Below, one piece after another: positions 1-7,577 of a DNA stretch of 32,379 nucleotides. This DNA comes from Chryseobacterium gleum (GTDB taxonomy: Bacteria > Bacteroidota > Bacteroidia > Flavobacteriales_D > Crocinitomicaceae), in the NCBI GenBank assembly GCA_945902775.1, contig CAMDMY010000027.1, positions 1 to 32,379 of the forward strand, written 5' to 3'. The notes below the pieces were generated by a model. The model had not been told where the DNA came from. It made no database searches and worked only from the letters and a program-made list of their open reading frames with translations. A program made the position numbers and the translations under genes. Numbering within the stretch: the first letter of the stretch is position 1; every line of letters starts with the position of its first letter.

Positions 1-165
1 ATACTAAATTTTGGAAATGAAATATTAAATGATTACAAGGGGCTTCTAATTGATTATTTTATAGTAGTAGCTGTAAATTTCTTCGTAATTGCGTTTCGCT
101 TTTTCAGCGAAAATGAGCATGTAGAAGAGTATTTACGTGCGGTTTTACGAAGAGGAGCGAAGTAA
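1..165 (+). CDS. C-terminal end of an unidentified protein (partial, cut by window edge)
   Basis: Frame 1 is open from the first base to TAA at 163-165 and gives 54 codons. The encoded tail has a hydrophobic stretch (roughly residues 19-33, rich in V, F, I and A) followed by a charged segment with Glu, His and Arg that ends in RRGAK. That fits a last membrane helix plus a cytoplasmic tail, but I do not recognise a family. The DNA contains a 7-bp hairpin (TTTCGCT/AGCGAAA) at about 93-111, which could equally mean the stretch is non-coding. With no start codon or homology visible, this is only a possible gene end. Confidence 0.3.
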   Translation: MLNFGNEILNDYKGLLIDYFIVVAVNFFVIAFRFFSENEHVEEYLRAVLRRGAK

Positions 166-194
166 AAACTACCTTAAAATGGTCTTGATTTTTG

Positions 195-220
195 CTTACT
201 TTTTATCAAGAAAAAGTAAG
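195..220. repeat. Perfect 10-bp inverted repeat with 6-nt loop
   Basis: CTTACTTTTT (195-204) and AAAAAGTAAG (211-220) are exact reverse complements around ATCAAG. Neither side has a following T-run, so it is not a clean intrinsic terminator. The surrounding gap (166-385) contains no convincing gene. It might be a transcript-end structure for the frame ending at 165, or part of a dispersed intergenic repeat. Confidence 0.6.
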
Positions 221-314
221 AGAATAATAACCTTATTATGATTTACAAGTTTAAATTATAGTTGTTAATCGATTTAGAAATATTTTGCACCACACAACTT
301 TCGGGTTTGATCCG

Positions 315-354
315 TTTTTTTTGCGGGCTGAGGCACTCGAAGCCCACAAAAAAA
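315..354. repeat. Imperfect inverted repeat next to the tRNA terminator
   Basis: TTTTTTTTG plus GGGCT (315-329) can pair with AGCCC plus CAAAAAAA (341-354), with one C/A mismatch and an 11-nt loop. Its A-run is shared with the neighbouring tRNA terminator hairpin at 350-377, so two hairpins overlap tail to tail. It lacks a free U-tail on either strand, so it is not called a terminator by itself. Confidence 0.5.
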
Positions 355-378
355 GGCTGAACAATGTTCAACCTTTTT
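348..378 (-). terminator. Intrinsic terminator of the tRNA-His gene
   Basis: Read on the minus strand, AAAAAGGTTGAAC is followed by a short loop and then TTCAGCC and a run of seven T. The stem pairs with one G-T wobble. It begins only about 8 nt beyond the tRNA 3' end, the normal place for a tRNA terminator. Confidence 0.7.
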
Positions 379-385
379 ACTTTTG

Positions 386-460
386 GGAGGCTAGTGGGGA
401 TCGAACCCACGACCTACGGTACCACAAACCGTCGCTCTAACCGACTGAGCTATAGCCTCC
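386..460 (-). tRNA. tRNA-His (anticodon GTG)
   Basis: On the minus strand the sequence folds as a full cloverleaf. The D arm contains AGCTCAG and GGTTAGAGC. The anticodon stem ACGGT/ACCGT encloses loop TTGTGGT, so the anticodon is GTG. The T arm contains GGTTCGATCC. The extra G at position -1 (base 460) pairs with C73 (base 386), the histidine-specific identity element recognised by HisRS. CCA is not encoded, so the tail must be added after transcription. The gene stands alone, with a terminator directly downstream and an AT-rich upstream region. Confidence 0.97.
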
Positions 461-471
461 ATTTAAGACTG

Positions 472-504
472 CGAATTTAGATAATTTAATTTTTAAAAAT
501 GCAA
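472..504 (-). promoter_or_regulatory. Possible Bacteroidota-type promoter for tRNA-His
   Basis: On the minus strand TAAATTCG (472-479) is one base from the TAnnTTTG -7 consensus, and a TTG (502-504) lies 22 nt upstream. The -7 element ends about 11 bp before the mature 5' end at 460. The mismatch and long spacer make this tentative. Confidence 0.35.
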
Positions 505-648
505 TTATTTTAAAGTTATTTTGAAATTATTTTTTTATTAAATATTAAGTAGTTTAAAATCAGTTTTTTACAATTTTAATGAGCTATTTTTGTTTGTTTT
601 GTAGTGAGTTAACCTTTGTTTTGTTAATAAAGTCTAAGGAGGAGGGTG

Positions 649-676
649 TTGTGAAACTTAATCTACTCTAAATTTG
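649..676 (+). promoter_or_regulatory. Probable TTG / TAnnTTTG promoter for the 693-3942 operon
   Basis: TAAATTTG at 669-676 matches the Bacteroidota -7 consensus, and TTG at 649-651 lies 17 nt upstream as a -33 element. The ATG of the first gene follows 16 nt after the -7 box, the same geometry seen at other genes in this window. The rest of the 461-692 gap is AT-rich with no other gene visible. Confidence 0.5.
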
Positions 677-692
677 TATAAAATATTAAATA

Positions 693-1649
693 ATGCTTAA
701 GATAGGTGTTTTAGGAGCTACAGAATTAGCAAAAGATCATATTAGAATTTTACTTGAATTAAAAAATCAATTTGAGATTGTTGGTTTTTATGATCCATAT
801 GATAATCTGGCTGATGAAATTGAAAAATCTTTTTCAATAAAAAGATTTTTGAGATATGAGGATTTATTAGAACAAGTAGATTGCATAGATATTGTATCAC
901 CAACTATAAAACATTTTGAGTTTGCTTCTATTGCATTGAGAAAAAGCAAGCATATTTTCATCGAAAAACCTTTGACTCAAACTATAGATGAAGCCAAATC
1001 ATTAATTAGTTTATCTAGAGAAGCGTGCGTGAAAGTTCAAATTGGTTCGATTGAAAGATTTAATCCTGCATTTTTAAAAAGTTTAGATTTTATTAAGCGT
1101 CCAATGTATATCGAAACACATCGTTTGCATCATTACAATTCAAATTTACAAGATGTGTCGGTAGTTTTTGACTTGATGATGAATGATATAGATGTAGTTC
1201 TAAGCATAGTTAAGTCAAGTGTTAGAAAAGTTACAGCTTCAGGTGTTTCAGTTTTAAGTGATGATATTGATATAGTAAATGCAAGGGTCGAATTTGATAA
1301 TGGTTGTATAGCTAATTTAACGGCTAGTAGAGTGTCTCAACAAAAGAAATGTGATTCTTCTTTTTATCAAAAAGAATCAATAGTTAATGTTAATTTTTTG
1401 CTGAATGAAGTAGAGGAAGTTCGTTCGGAAAGAACAATAGAAAATTCAACAAAGAAGCTTTTATCTGAAAGACCAATTATAGAGGAATCAAATCCAAAAT
1501 TAGAAGAATTTAAATCGTTTTATGAATCAATTACAAAAGATTTAGATCCAATTGTTTCGTTAACAAATGGTTATGATTCTTTGTGCGTTGCGCAAAAAAT
1601 TGAGGAATTGATTAATCATTCGAATTTTATTTTAGTAGACAATAATTAA
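693..1649 (+). CDS. Gfo/Idh/MocA-family oxidoreductase-like protein, probably catalytically impaired
   Basis: This 318-residue protein has the two-domain layout of the Gfo/Idh/MocA sugar dehydrogenases: an N-terminal Rossmann fold (about 1-125) and a C-terminal alpha/beta substrate domain. The EKP signature is intact at 91-93 and an FDLMMNDID segment lies at about 159-167. Active relatives in Bacteroidota use NAD(P) to oxidise nucleotide-sugar or inositol hydroxyls. Here several functional positions are altered. The glycine motif usually GAGHLG reads GATELA (8-13), the conserved GH before ERFNP is GS (Ser119), and the catalytic His of the D-x-x-x-H motif is Asn164. The gene starts an operon with a lipoprotein and a sugar-phosphate transferase, so a role in surface polysaccharide synthesis is plausible. 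Family membership is clear; enzymatic activity is doubtful. Confidence 0.85.
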   Translation: MLKIGVLGATELAKDHIRILLELKNQFEIVGFYDPYDNLADEIEKSFSIKRFLRYEDLLEQVDCIDIVSPTIKHFEFASIALRKSKHIFIEKPLTQTIDEAKSLISLSREACVKVQIGSIERFNPAFLKSLDFIKRPMYIETHRLHHYNSNLQDVSVVFDLMMNDIDVVLSIVKSSVRKVTASGVSVLSDDIDIVNARVEFDNGCIANLTASRVSQQKKCDSSFYQKESIVNVNFLLNEVEEVRSERTIENSTKKLLSERPIIEESNPKLEEFKSFYESITKDLDPIVSLTNGYDSLCVAQKIEELINHSNFILVDNN

Positions 1650-1683
1650 GTATATTCATCGTTTAAAAATTACAATTCAATAA

Positions 1684-2544
1684 ATGAAGACTTTAATTTA
1701 TTTACTAGTATTCTTTTTTTCGCTAAGTTCTTGTGTTAAAAACAATCCTGATCCCTCATGGATAAAAGTGAATAAATGGTCGCTCATAACAAATTTAAAT
1801 GCAACTAGTCCTCAAGGAGTTTTAACAGAGAGTTTTACAGATGCATATGTTTTTGTAGATGGAAAAATGATGGGGATTTTTGAAGTTCCATTTAAAATTC
1901 CTTTGCTAAAAAGTGGTAGTGTAAATATTAAGATTTATCCTGTTATAAAGAATAATGGGATTTCAGCCACAAAAAAAATATATCCATTTATGTCTCCATA
2001 TGACTTAAATGTGGTAATAGAACAAAATAAAACACTTGAAATAAATCCGGTTACCAATTACGTATCAGCTACTCAATTTTGGATTGAAGACTTTGAAGAT
2101 GCTACGATTAAAATTGAAAATGATGTTGATTCAAAAGTTCAAATTCACTCGGATGATAATCCATCTGTCTTAAAATTTGGTAATTACTGCGGGAAGATAA
2201 CATTAAACGCCTCAGATTCTCTATGGTTAGGAAGAACAACAAGTGGACTAAAACTTCCAATTGGTAAGGAAGTGTATTTAGAGATAGATTACCATAATAC
2301 GAATAGTTTGGAAACAGGTTTGGTGGTTGTAACTTCAACTGGAGTTACGGATAATCGTAATATTCTGATAAATAAACAAACTGCTGAAACGGTTCAATGG
2401 AAGAAAATTTATATTGATTTAAAAGAATTAGTTTCATATTCTTCAACTGCAACTTCTCATGAGATTTCTTTCAAAGCACTTTTTGATGCAGGTCTACCTT
2501 CATCCGATATTTACATAGATAATATTAAAATTGTTCATTTTTAA
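1684..2544 (+). CDS. Predicted outer-envelope lipoprotein of unknown function
   Basis: The 286-residue product begins with a short basic and hydrophobic signal and a lipobox ending LSSC, so Cys17 is the likely lipidation site. The mature part starts KNNPDPSW, without an obvious inner-membrane retention signal. The N-terminal half (about 35-110) resembles a small beta-sandwich. The C-terminal half (about 135-286) has the alternating beta pattern and closing SSDIYIDNIKI motif common in jelly-roll carbohydrate-binding modules. That is a fold-level impression, not a named family. The gene follows the oxidoreductase by 34 bp and abuts the next gene with no gap (TAA at 2542-2544, then ATG), implying co-transcription and a job linked to the same glycan. 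Confidence 0.75.
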   Translation: MKTLIYLLVFFFSLSSCVKNNPDPSWIKVNKWSLITNLNATSPQGVLTESFTDAYVFVDGKMMGIFEVPFKIPLLKSGSVNIKIYPVIKNNGISATKKIYPFMSPYDLNVVIEQNKTLEINPVTNYVSATQFWIEDFEDATIKIENDVDSKVQIHSDDNPSVLKFGNYCGKITLNASDSLWLGRTTSGLKLPIGKEVYLEIDYHNTNSLETGLVVVTSTGVTDNRNILINKQTAETVQWKKIYIDLKELVSYSSTATSHEISFKALFDAGLPSSDIYIDNIKIVHF

Positions 2545-3942
2545 ATGTTTCTAAAAAGACGTATAACTTTTGGATTTGTTTTTATGGATTGGTTCATGAC
2601 TACATTTTCATGGGCTCTTTTTTATTATCTAAGAAAAGTTGTTATAGAAAAGGATCAATTTTCGGTTGATTCTAATTTTTATTTTGGTTTACTATTTATT
2701 CCTTTTTTTTGGTTGTTTTTGTTTTTGCTTCAAGGCACTTATTTTGATGTAAAGAGACAATATCGATTAAAAATTTTCAATCAATCTTTTCTTGGTGTTT
2801 TAATAGGTACATTATTAATCTTTTTCACTTTAATACTAGATGATGAAGTGAATGATTATCAACTGTTTTACCGTTCTGGAATTATTTTATTTTCAGTTTG
2901 TTTTACAACTGTTTTCATTCCAAGAATTATTTTTGTTAGTATTTTGGTTCGGAGTATTAAACGAAATAAAATGGGATTTAAAACTGTTTTAATTGGTGGG
3001 GATACTAAAGCGCTTTCAATCTATAATGAAATAATAAGCTTACCAAAAAGTATAGGAAATCAGATAGTTGGATACGTTAACTTAAATGGAGCTGATAGGT
3101 TGTTAGACGGACATTTAAATTATCTTGGAAATATAAAAAGTTTAGAATCAATTCTAATTGAAAACGAAATTGAAGAAGTTATTATAGCACTTGAAAATAG
3201 TGATCATAATCGTTTGAGAACCATTATATCTAGAATCGAAGGGCTTTCATTAAAGATTAAAATATCGCCAGATATGTATGATATTTTATTAGGATCAGTT
3301 AAAATGAACAATTTGTTTGGTGCTTTACTTTTTGAAGTTACCACAGACTATATGCCTTACAGTCAGCAGGTTATAAAAAGAATGCTGGATTTTTTAATAT
3401 CATTGATAGCTTTTATATTTTTAATTCCTTTTTATTTGGTGATGACTGTTTTAGTCAAAATGTCTTCTGAAGGCCCTATTTTCTTTTTACAAGAAAGAGT
3501 TGGCTTGAATGGTAAATTATTTAAGATTATTAAATTCCGGACGATGTATATTGACTCTGAAAAAGCTGGACCTCAATTATCTTCTGAATATGACCCAAGG
3601 ATTACTAAGATTGGTAGAGTGATGAGAAAGTTACGATTAGACGAATTTCCTCAATTTTTTAATGTGATAAAAGGAGATATGTCGTTAGTTGGACCGAGAC
3701 CAGAACGCCAGTTTTATATTGATCAAATTATACAACTTGAGCCTCAGTTTATTCAATTAACGAAGGTTCGACCAGGCATAACTTCTTGGGGGCAAGTTAA
3801 GTTTGGTTATGCGGAAAATGTAGATCAAATGATTCAACGAATGAAATTTGATCTTTTATATTTAAAAAATCGGACTTTGGCGTTAGATTTTAAAATTATG
3901 CTGTATACTATTTTAATTATTTTGAAAGCGAAGGGTAAGTAA
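2545..3942 (+). CDS. Polyprenyl-phosphate sugar-1-phosphate transferase (exopolysaccharide initiator, WcaJ-like)
   Basis: This 465-residue membrane enzyme is predicted to transfer a sugar-1-phosphate from a nucleotide sugar to undecaprenyl phosphate, the first step of exopolysaccharide or O-antigen unit assembly. Four hydrophobic segments lie at about 8-30, 46-63, 82-99 and 112-136. A soluble Rossmann-like domain (about 145-265, starting KTVLIGGD) follows. The bacterial sugar transferase domain runs from about 275 to the end. It shows the membrane hairpin (281-305), QERVG, KFRTM, the catalytic Asp366-Glu367 pair in LRLDEFPQ, and SLVGPRPE. Length fits the family. No glycosyltransferases or Wzx/Wzy genes lie beside it in this window, so the rest of the pathway must be elsewhere. 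Confidence 0.92.
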   Translation: MFLKRRITFGFVFMDWFMTTFSWALFYYLRKVVIEKDQFSVDSNFYFGLLFIPFFWLFLFLLQGTYFDVKRQYRLKIFNQSFLGVLIGTLLIFFTLILDDEVNDYQLFYRSGIILFSVCFTTVFIPRIIFVSILVRSIKRNKMGFKTVLIGGDTKALSIYNEIISLPKSIGNQIVGYVNLNGADRLLDGHLNYLGNIKSLESILIENEIEEVIIALENSDHNRLRTIISRIEGLSLKIKISPDMYDILLGSVKMNNLFGALLFEVTTDYMPYSQQVIKRMLDFLISLIAFIFLIPFYLVMTVLVKMSSEGPIFFLQERVGLNGKLFKIIKFRTMYIDSEKAGPQLSSEYDPRITKIGRVMRKLRLDEFPQFFNVIKGDMSLVGPRPERQFYIDQIIQLEPQFIQLTKVRPGITSWGQVKFGYAENVDQMIQRMKFDLLYLKNRTLALDFKIMLYTILIILKAKGK

Positions 3943-3967
3943 TTACACCTTTTTTTATACGTATATT

Positions 3968-4789
3968 TTAATATTCTATTTCAAAAAAACCTTTCGTTAT
4001 TTCACATGCTTTTTGAAGGTGTTCTGGTAAATCGATCTCGTTCCAAGGTTGAGTAGCTCCAAAAGTATGTTCTGCATCTTCTATTTCAAAAACTCTAGTC
4101 TTAACCCAAGAGGCAATATTTCTACTTTCTTCAATATCGACTGATGTATCTAAATCTCCATGAATAACTAGGGTAGGAGTTTCTGATTTTTTACAACTGT
4201 TTTCAATGTTTAAATTGTCTTTATTCTCAATGAAGTCTTCATATTGAGAATAGTTATTTGGCATTTTTTGTTCAGTTCTGCCATTTACAACATATCTTTT
4301 TCCTTGTGTTTTCCATACTTTTAATTGAGTTCCTTCTGGAAATCTTTTTTCAATATCACAGATAGAAGCCCAAGTTGCAATTTTTTTTACGCGCTTATCA
4401 GTTGAAGTTAGAAGAGCAATTCCTCCACCTCTAGAATGACCAATTAAGTAAATTTCAGGTAAGTTTTCAAATTTTAATTCAATCCAATTTATAACTTGTT
4501 GTAAATCATATAATTCTTTTGAGTAGTTGTTTTCTCCAAAAGCATCTAAGTCTGAGAAATCAATCGGTTGTTCAATTGTACCTCCGTTGTGACTTACATT
4601 GTATTTGCAAAAACCATAACCAAGATCGGTATAATATTTTTCTACAATAGGCCAACATCCCCAATCTTTATACCCCATATACCCGTGAATAAAAATTATT
4701 AGTTTGTTGTTGAAGTCGTTAGGAGTGATTATATCAACTAGACTTTCTCTATTATTTGATCCAATATAACGTTGGTTTTGTAAATTCAT
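3968..4789 (-). CDS. Alpha/beta-hydrolase family protein
   Basis: The 273-residue cytoplasmic protein (no signal peptide) has an oxyanion-hole HGYMG at about 35-39, the nucleophile elbow GHSRGG with Ser119, an acid candidate in HGDLD (Asp212 or Asp214), and His241 in AEHTFG, which together form a Ser-Asp-His triad. The GxSxG with Arg after Ser and the small helical cap resemble dienelactone-hydrolase or prolyl-peptidase-like esterases. The substrate cannot be inferred. The gene converges with the sugar transferase, with a 25-bp gap, and diverges from the 4890 operon, so it is a single transcription unit. Confidence 0.85.
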   Translation of the reverse strand: MNLQNQRYIGSNNRESLVDIITPNDFNNKLIIFIHGYMGYKDWGCWPIVEKYYTDLGYGFCKYNVSHNGGTIEQPIDFSDLDAFGENNYSKELYDLQQVINWIELKFENLPEIYLIGHSRGGGIALLTSTDKRVKKIATWASICDIEKRFPEGTQLKVWKTQGKRYVVNGRTEQKMPNNYSQYEDFIENKDNLNIENSCKKSETPTLVIHGDLDTSVDIEESRNIASWVKTRVFEIEDAEHTFGATQPWNEIDLPEHLQKACEITKGFFEIEY

Positions 4790-4889
4790 TTTTAGTTTTT
4801 TATGTAAAATTAGAAATAACTAACTAAACAACGGATAAACGGTTAAATATTTCACTACATTCATTATCTTTACGAATCAAATTAAAGAC

Positions 4890-5894
4890 ATGAAAATATC
4901 CGCATCTATTTATAGCGATAAACTTCGTTCGTTAAAAGAAGTGATTGAAGATTTGGTTCAACATCAAGTTGAATTATTACACGTAGATTGTAATGATGAT
5001 ATGTCTGTTTTTGAAGATATTAATCAAATTCGTCAATGGTGCGATTTACCAATTGATTTGCATATTATTACTCCTGATCCAAACAAATATTATGATTTAC
5101 TGAGGGAAAATCCGGTTGAATATATTACATTTCAGTTTGAAGATTTACAAGTTCCACTTAAGATTCCGTCTGATATAAAAGGAAAAAAGGGATTAGCGGT
5201 TATTACTCCAACTCCAGTTTCAGTTTTTGAATCATTCAACAACTTTGATTTTATTTTGATTATGGCTACAATTCCAGGTCAAAGTGGTGGGAAATTTGAT
5301 GCAATTAATTTTACGAAAATAAGGCAGTTCAGAAAACAATTTCCTGAAAAATCAATACACGTTGATGGAGGTGTAAATGGTGAAGTTTCTTTTATTTTAA
5401 GAAATATGGGGGTTAGTTCTTCTGTTTCGGGATCTTATCTTTTTAATGCTCCAAGTATTGGCCATGCATTAATGAATTTGACTAAAAGAGAAGTAGAATC
5501 TGAATATAAATTAAAAGATTTTATGATTCCTCTAGAGGAATGCCCTATTGTATTTGAAAACGATTTATCAATTCAGTCGATCTTAAAGGCTATTGAAAAT
5601 GGAAATATGGGTTTTTGTCTCGTTTTAGGTAGTGATAATCAATTTAAAGGATTGATTTCTAATGCAGATGTCAGAAAAGGGATGTTAAAGAATCTATCTG
5701 ACTTAAATAAAATAAAAGGAGAGGATCTCATAAATCGAACACCTAAAACGATAAATGACGAGGATACGGTTTATTCAATGTTACAATTGATTAAGAGTTG
5801 TCCTTTTCCAATAATGTATCTTCCTGTGTTAAAAAACAACGAAAAGTCAGCAGGAATTGTTAATTTTGTAAATCTGATCAAAGCAGAACTATGA
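4890..5894 (+). CDS. Ribulose-phosphate 3-epimerase-like domain fused to a CBS pair
   Basis: Residues 1 to about 200 align with the ribulose-phosphate 3-epimerase TIM barrel. SASIYS stands for PSILS, His31 and Asp33 sit in HVDCND, His58 in DLHI, a glycine-rich phosphate loop in IPGQSGG (about 128-134), Asp159 in HVDGG, and GS at 181-182. The four metal/catalytic residues (H, D, H, D) are therefore retained. The segment after Asp33 that normally reads MDGxFVPN is missing or altered, so substrate specificity may differ. Residues about 205-334 form two CBS motifs (for example GLISNADVRKG), like the tail of the arabinose-5-phosphate isomerase KdsD. Its stop overlaps the next gene by 4 bp. Likely role: a regulated sugar-phosphate epimerase feeding the downstream DAHP-type synthase. 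The substrate is inferred. Confidence 0.8.
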   Translation: MKISASIYSDKLRSLKEVIEDLVQHQVELLHVDCNDDMSVFEDINQIRQWCDLPIDLHIITPDPNKYYDLLRENPVEYITFQFEDLQVPLKIPSDIKGKKGLAVITPTPVSVFESFNNFDFILIMATIPGQSGGKFDAINFTKIRQFRKQFPEKSIHVDGGVNGEVSFILRNMGVSSSVSGSYLFNAPSIGHALMNLTKREVESEYKLKDFMIPLEECPIVFENDLSIQSILKAIENGNMGFCLVLGSDNQFKGLISNADVRKGMLKNLSDLNKIKGEDLINRTPKTINDEDTVYSMLQLIKSCPFPIMYLPVLKNNEKSAGIVNFVNLIKAEL

Positions 5895-6889
5895 TAATTC
5901 ATTTAAAAGAACAAATTTCAGCTGAACAAGCTGGTAAAATAGCAATTGAAAATCAAGCATTTCACATTGTTTATAATGGAAAAAATGTATTGATAACAGG
6001 TTCTGGTGTTAAAGAATTACCTGTTTCTTTGGAGTCAATTTCTGAAGATTTTTGGGTTTTTCCTAATGATATGCAATTGTCATCAAAAAAGTATCAATCA
6101 GAAAAACGTGAGGTAAAAATTGGAGGAATTACTATCGGAGGCACTACTAATAACACAGTGTTAATTGGTGGTCCTTGTTCAGTAGAGTCTGAAGAACAAA
6201 TTCGTCAATCTTCTGAGCTTTTAGTTTCTTTAGGTTTAAGTACTTTAAGAGGAGGTTGTTATAAGCCTAGAACAAGTCCTTATAGTTTTCAAGGGATGGA
6301 GTTGGAAGGATTAAAACTTCTTGCTAAAATGAGAGAAGAATATGGATTAAATGTTATAACTGAAGTTAGAGATGCAACTCAAATTAACGAAATAATTGAA
6401 TATTCAGATGTTATACAGGTTGGAGCAAAAGCAATGTACGACCAAGGTATATTAAGAGCTTGTGCGAAAACGAATAAGCCTGTTTTAATCAAAAGAGGAT
6501 TTGGTTCAACATTACAAGAATTTGTTCAAGCAGCTGAATTTGTTTTATCTGGTGGAAATGAAAATGTAATACTATGTGAAAGAGGCTTAAGAACCTTTGA
6601 AACAGGAACACGTTTTACGTTGGATTTATGCGGTGTTGCTTGGCTACAAGAGTATACAAATTTACCTGTTATTTTAGATCCTAGTCATGCAATGGGGTAT
6701 GCCTATGGCGTCCCAAGTTTAGCAAGGGCATGTGTAGCAATGGGAATAGATGGATTGTTAATTGAAACTCACCCTAATCCAAAAGTAGCTAAATCAGATG
6801 CTTCTCAACAATTGAATCATGCTGAATTTACAGCTTTATTAGAAACACTTCGCCCAGTAGCTTCAAGTGTTGGTTATAAAATGATTTAA
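5891..6889 (+). CDS. DAHP synthase-type enzyme (type I-beta, with N-terminal regulatory domain)
   Basis: The 332-residue protein condenses phosphoenolpyruvate with an aldose phosphate, normally erythrose 4-phosphate to give DAHP, the first shikimate-pathway step. Residues 1 to about 75 resemble the ferredoxin-like regulatory domain of Thermotoga-type enzymes. The barrel carries GGPCSVES (93-100), KPRTSPYSFQG (125-135), which marks DAHP synthases rather than Kdo-8-phosphate synthases, CERG (229-232), DPSH (263-266) and ETHPNP (292-297). The loop after DPSH, usually GGRRDLV or GGKRELV, reads AMGYAYGV, so two basic residues and an acidic one are lost. There is no chorismate mutase domain, unlike the bifunctional Bacteroidota enzyme. 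It starts inside the previous gene (ATGA overlap). It could be the housekeeping DAHP synthase or a paralogue with a changed acceptor. Confidence 0.88.
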   Translation: MIIHLKEQISAEQAGKIAIENQAFHIVYNGKNVLITGSGVKELPVSLESISEDFWVFPNDMQLSSKKYQSEKREVKIGGITIGGTTNNTVLIGGPCSVESEEQIRQSSELLVSLGLSTLRGGCYKPRTSPYSFQGMELEGLKLLAKMREEYGLNVITEVRDATQINEIIEYSDVIQVGAKAMYDQGILRACAKTNKPVLIKRGFGSTLQEFVQAAEFVLSGGNENVILCERGLRTFETGTRFTLDLCGVAWLQEYTNLPVILDPSHAMGYAYGVPSLARACVAMGIDGLLIETHPNPKVAKSDASQQLNHAEFTALLETLRPVASSVGYKMI

Positions 6890-6893
6890 CAAG

Positions 6894-7571
6894 ATGTTTT
6901 TAGAACAAAATATAAAAGGTATTTGCGATAAATACGGTGTAGATTTTTTAGATTTTTTAGGAGATTTAAATGTTGAGAATACAAAAGAATTATCTCTTTT
7001 TGATTTAGAAGCTATTTGTGAAGAAAATGCAATTGATTTACATTCGTTATTATTCAAACCAATGTTTAAAACAAATGCGTTTAAAACTAAACTAGCTAAA
7101 ATAAAATTACTTATTTTAGATGTAGATGGTGTAATGACAGATGGAGGTATGTATTTTACTGAGAAAGGAGATCAGATAAAAAAATACAATACGAAAGATG
7201 GAATGGCTATTTTACATTTAACAAAAAATGAATTTCAGGTAGGTATTATTTCTTCGGGTTTTTCAGATAACATGGTAAAGAAAAGAGCCGAAATGCTTGG
7301 AATTCAGAATTGTTATGTTGGAAGAGATAAAAAAATTGAAATATTAAGTAATTATTGCAAAGAACTTTCTATTCAATTAGAAAATGTAGCAATTATTGGT
7401 GATGATATAAATGACCTTGAAATTATTAAAAATGTAGGATTCTCTGCATGTCCAGCTGATGCTATGGATGTTGTAAAAACTAACGTGGATGTTATTTTGA
7501 ATAAAAAAGGCGGCGAAGGTTGTGTTAGAGAATTTATAGATTCCTATTTGCTTAAAGAACCATTAAATTAA
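6894..7571 (+). CDS. KdsC-type HAD phosphatase with N-terminal helical extension
   Basis: Residues about 68-222 are a C0-type HAD phosphatase of the KdsC/YrbI group, which removes phosphate from Kdo-8-phosphate or similar 3-deoxy-ulosonate phosphates. Motif I is LDVDGVMTDG with nucleophile Asp76 and Asp78. Motif II is SSG (120-122). Lys146/Lys147 provide motif III, and GDDINDL (169-175) is motif IV. The KGGEGCVREF tail (205-214) matches the KdsC active-site lid. Typical KdsC proteins are about 170-190 residues; this one (225) has an extra 60-residue N-terminal helical segment containing LSLFDLEAICEENAIDLHSLLF. It lies 4 bp after the synthase gene, suggesting that it dephosphorylates that enzyme's product or a close relative. 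Confidence 0.88.
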   Translation: MFLEQNIKGICDKYGVDFLDFLGDLNVENTKELSLFDLEAICEENAIDLHSLLFKPMFKTNAFKTKLAKIKLLILDVDGVMTDGGMYFTEKGDQIKKYNTKDGMAILHLTKNEFQVGIISSGFSDNMVKKRAEMLGIQNCYVGRDKKIEILSNYCKELSIQLENVAIIGDDINDLEIIKNVGFSACPADAMDVVKTNVDVILNKKGGEGCVREFIDSYLLKEPLN

Positions 7572-7577
7572 AAGAAT

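Noticed and set aside
638-671. GGAGGAGGG followed by a GTG mini-frame (VKLNLL), a possible leader peptide before 693
   Set aside because: It overlaps the -33 part of the likely promoter, so it would not be transcribed, and Shine-Dalgarno sites are hardly used elsewhere in this window.
4865-4872. TATCTTTA as a -7 box for the 4890 operon
   Set aside because: The position is right (18 nt before ATG), but the last base mismatches and no -33 TTG is visible.
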